6,057 bases of DNA. It comes from JALZDI01 sp965653225 (lineage in GTDB: Bacteria; Actinomycetota; Actinomycetes; Propionibacteriales; Nocardioidaceae). A program made the translations under genes and the position numbers. Position 1 is the stretch's first letter, and the number at the start of each line of letters is the position of its first letter. The stretch covers positions 1 to 6,057 of the forward strand of contig CBFGZI010000177.1 in NCBI GenBank assembly GCA_965653225.1, in the 5' to 3' direction. Shown here one piece after another: positions 4,810 to 6,057 of this stretch. Under the pieces are notes generated by a model. That model did no database searches, was not told the DNA's origin, and was given only the letters and a program-made list of their open reading frames with translations.

Positions 4810-6057
4810 ATGGCTCACTACCAGCGGGTGGGCGAGGTGCCCCCCAAGCGACACACCCAGTTCCGCAACGCCGAGGGCGGTCTGCACTACGAGGAGCTGA
4901 TGGGCGAGGAGGGCTTCTCGTCAGACTCCTCGCTGCTCTACCACCGGGGCGTCCCGTCGGCGATCGTCGACTCGCAGGTCTGGGAGCTTGCCGACCTGAC
5001 GACGCGGCCGAACCATCCGCTCAAGCCGCTGCACCTGCGCCTGCACGACCTGTTCGAGGAGAACGCCTGGAAGGCCCACGACGCGGTGACCGGTCGCCGG
5101 CTGGTGCTGGGCAACGCGGACGTGCGGCTGTCGTACGTCGTGGCGGGGGAGACGTCGCCCTACTACCGCAACGCGATCGGCGACGAGTGCGTCTACGTCG
5201 AGGACGGTCGCGCGACCGTGGAGACGGTGTTCGGGACGCTGAGTGCGCGCACGGGCGACTACGTCGTGATCCCCCGCGCGACCACGCACCGGTGGATCCC
5301 CGAGGACGGACCGCTGCGGCTGTACGCCATCGAGGGCAACAGCCACATCACGCCGCCCAAGCGCTACCTGTCGCGGTTCGGGCAGTTCCTCGAGCACTCG
5401 CCGTACTGCGAGCGCGACCTGCACGCACCCGCCGAGCCGCTGGTGCGCGACGAGGAGGACGTCGAGGTGCTCATCAAGCACCGCGGGAGCGGGCCGCAGG
5501 CGCAGCAGGGGATCGTGGGGACGCGGATGACGTACGCGACCCATCCGTTCGACGTGGTCGGCTGGGACGGGTGCCTGTACCCGTTCACGTTCAACGTGGA
5601 GGACTTCGAGCCGATCACCGGCCGGGTGCACCAGCCCCCGCCGGTGCACCAGGTGTTCGAGGGGCAGAACTTCGTGGTGTGCAACTTCGTGCCGCGCAAG
5701 GTCGACTACCACCCGCTGTCGATCCCGGTGCCGTACTACCACTCCAACGTCGACTCCGACGAGGTGATGTTCTACGTCGGTGGCGACTACGAGGCACGCA
5801 AGGGCTCCGGCATCAACATCGGGTCGATCTCGCTGCACCCCGGGGGCTATGCGCACGGGCCCCAGCCGTCGGCGATCGAGGCGTCGCTGGGCGCGGAGCG
5901 GTTCGAGGAGCTCGCGGTCATGGTCGACACGTTCCGGCCGCTGGAGATCGGCGAGGGCGGCGCGGCCGTCGACGACGGTGTCTACGCCTGGACCTGGGCC
6001 GGCCGTGGCCCCTCGGCGGGCGGTGGGGGCGAGCCCGGCACCTACTCCATCGGCTGA
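4810..6057 (+). CDS. hmgA: Homogentisate 1,2-dioxygenase, short bacterial form
   Basis: This Fe(II) ring-cleavage dioxygenase opens homogentisate with O2 to maleylacetoacetate, the committed step of tyrosine and hydroxyphenylacetate breakdown. It has 415 residues (the human enzyme has 445) and ends exactly at the window edge with TGA. The N-terminal cupin region contains GDECVYVEDG and GDYVVIPRATTHRW (149-162). The catalytic domain begins near VVGWDG (249-254). Expected iron ligands are H311 (YYHSN), E318 and H349 (YAHGPQP). H274 in HQPPPVH is the likely counterpart of the human acid/base His292. The His-to-Glu spacing is seven residues rather than the six in the human enzyme, which fits the cupin pattern HxN(X)4E(X)6G. 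The ATG has GAGGGGG upstream. The last 20 or so residues are Gly/Ser-rich and probably unstructured. It is transcribed divergently from the unit holding fahA, the next known pathway enzyme. A related cupin dioxygenase of other specificity is less likely given that neighbour. Confidence 0.93.
   Translation: MAHYQRVGEVPPKRHTQFRNAEGGLHYEELMGEEGFSSDSSLLYHRGVPSAIVDSQVWELADLTTRPNHPLKPLHLRLHDLFEENAWKAHDAVTGRRLVLGNADVRLSYVVAGETSPYYRNAIGDECVYVEDGRATVETVFGTLSARTGDYVVIPRATTHRWIPEDGPLRLYAIEGNSHITPPKRYLSRFGQFLEHSPYCERDLHAPAEPLVRDEEDVEVLIKHRGSGPQAQQGIVGTRMTYATHPFDVVGWDGCLYPFTFNVEDFEPITGRVHQPPPVHQVFEGQNFVVCNFVPRKVDYHPLSIPVPYYHSNVDSDEVMFYVGGDYEARKGSGINIGSISLHPGGYAHGPQPSAIEASLGAERFEELAVMVDTFRPLEIGEGGAAVDDGVYAWTWAGRGPSAGGGGEPGTYSIG

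Noticed and set aside
4493..4810. A 105-codon minus-strand frame spanning the divergent promoter and overlapping the start of the 304-residue gene.
   Set aside because: Its translation turns into Pro/Arg/Thr-rich sequence in a shifted frame of the real gene. It would also fill the only promoter region available to hmgA.
4921..5856. A 311-codon minus-strand frame antisense to hmgA.
   Set aside because: The sense strand encodes the cupin dioxygenase with its iron ligands. The antisense product is a Val/Arg/His-rich composition artefact.

Overview
The window is strongly G+C rich (about 70% by eye). It has GTG starts, closely packed genes and G/C-biased codon ends, which fits a high-GC actinomycete (Actinomycetota). 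This assignment is from composition and gene style only. Nearly all of the window is coding, and no tRNA, rRNA, CRISPR array, insertion sequence or strong terminator was seen.

The window is a homogentisate (tyrosine / hydroxyphenylacetate) catabolic locus built as a divergent pair of transcription units around a 79-base control region (4731-4809). Rightward lies homogentisate 1,2-dioxygenase (hmgA, 4810-6057), complete and in the short bacterial form. Leftward lies a tight four-gene unit. Its first gene is an unrecognised 304-residue protein (4730-3816). Three bases later comes fumarylacetoacetase (3812-2586). After 36 bases comes a metallo-beta-lactamase-fold protein (2549-1587). After 10 bases comes an FAD-dependent aromatic hydroxylase (1576-1), which runs off the left edge.

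How the genes fit together (family knowledge plus inference): the flavoprotein hydroxylase could make homogentisate or a related dihydroxylated aromatic acid. HmgA opens the ring to maleylacetoacetate, and fumarylacetoacetase splits fumarylacetoacetate into fumarate and acetoacetate. No recognisable maleylacetoacetate isomerase, 4-hydroxyphenylpyruvate dioxygenase or regulator lies in the window. Two genes in the leftward unit have no established role in this pathway. One is the 304-residue protein, whose strand pattern and conserved-looking Lys/His/Arg motifs suggest a TIM-barrel-like enzyme. The other is the metallo-beta-lactamase-fold protein, which keeps the residues of one metal site and has replaced those of the second. 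These two are the most interesting contents of the window.
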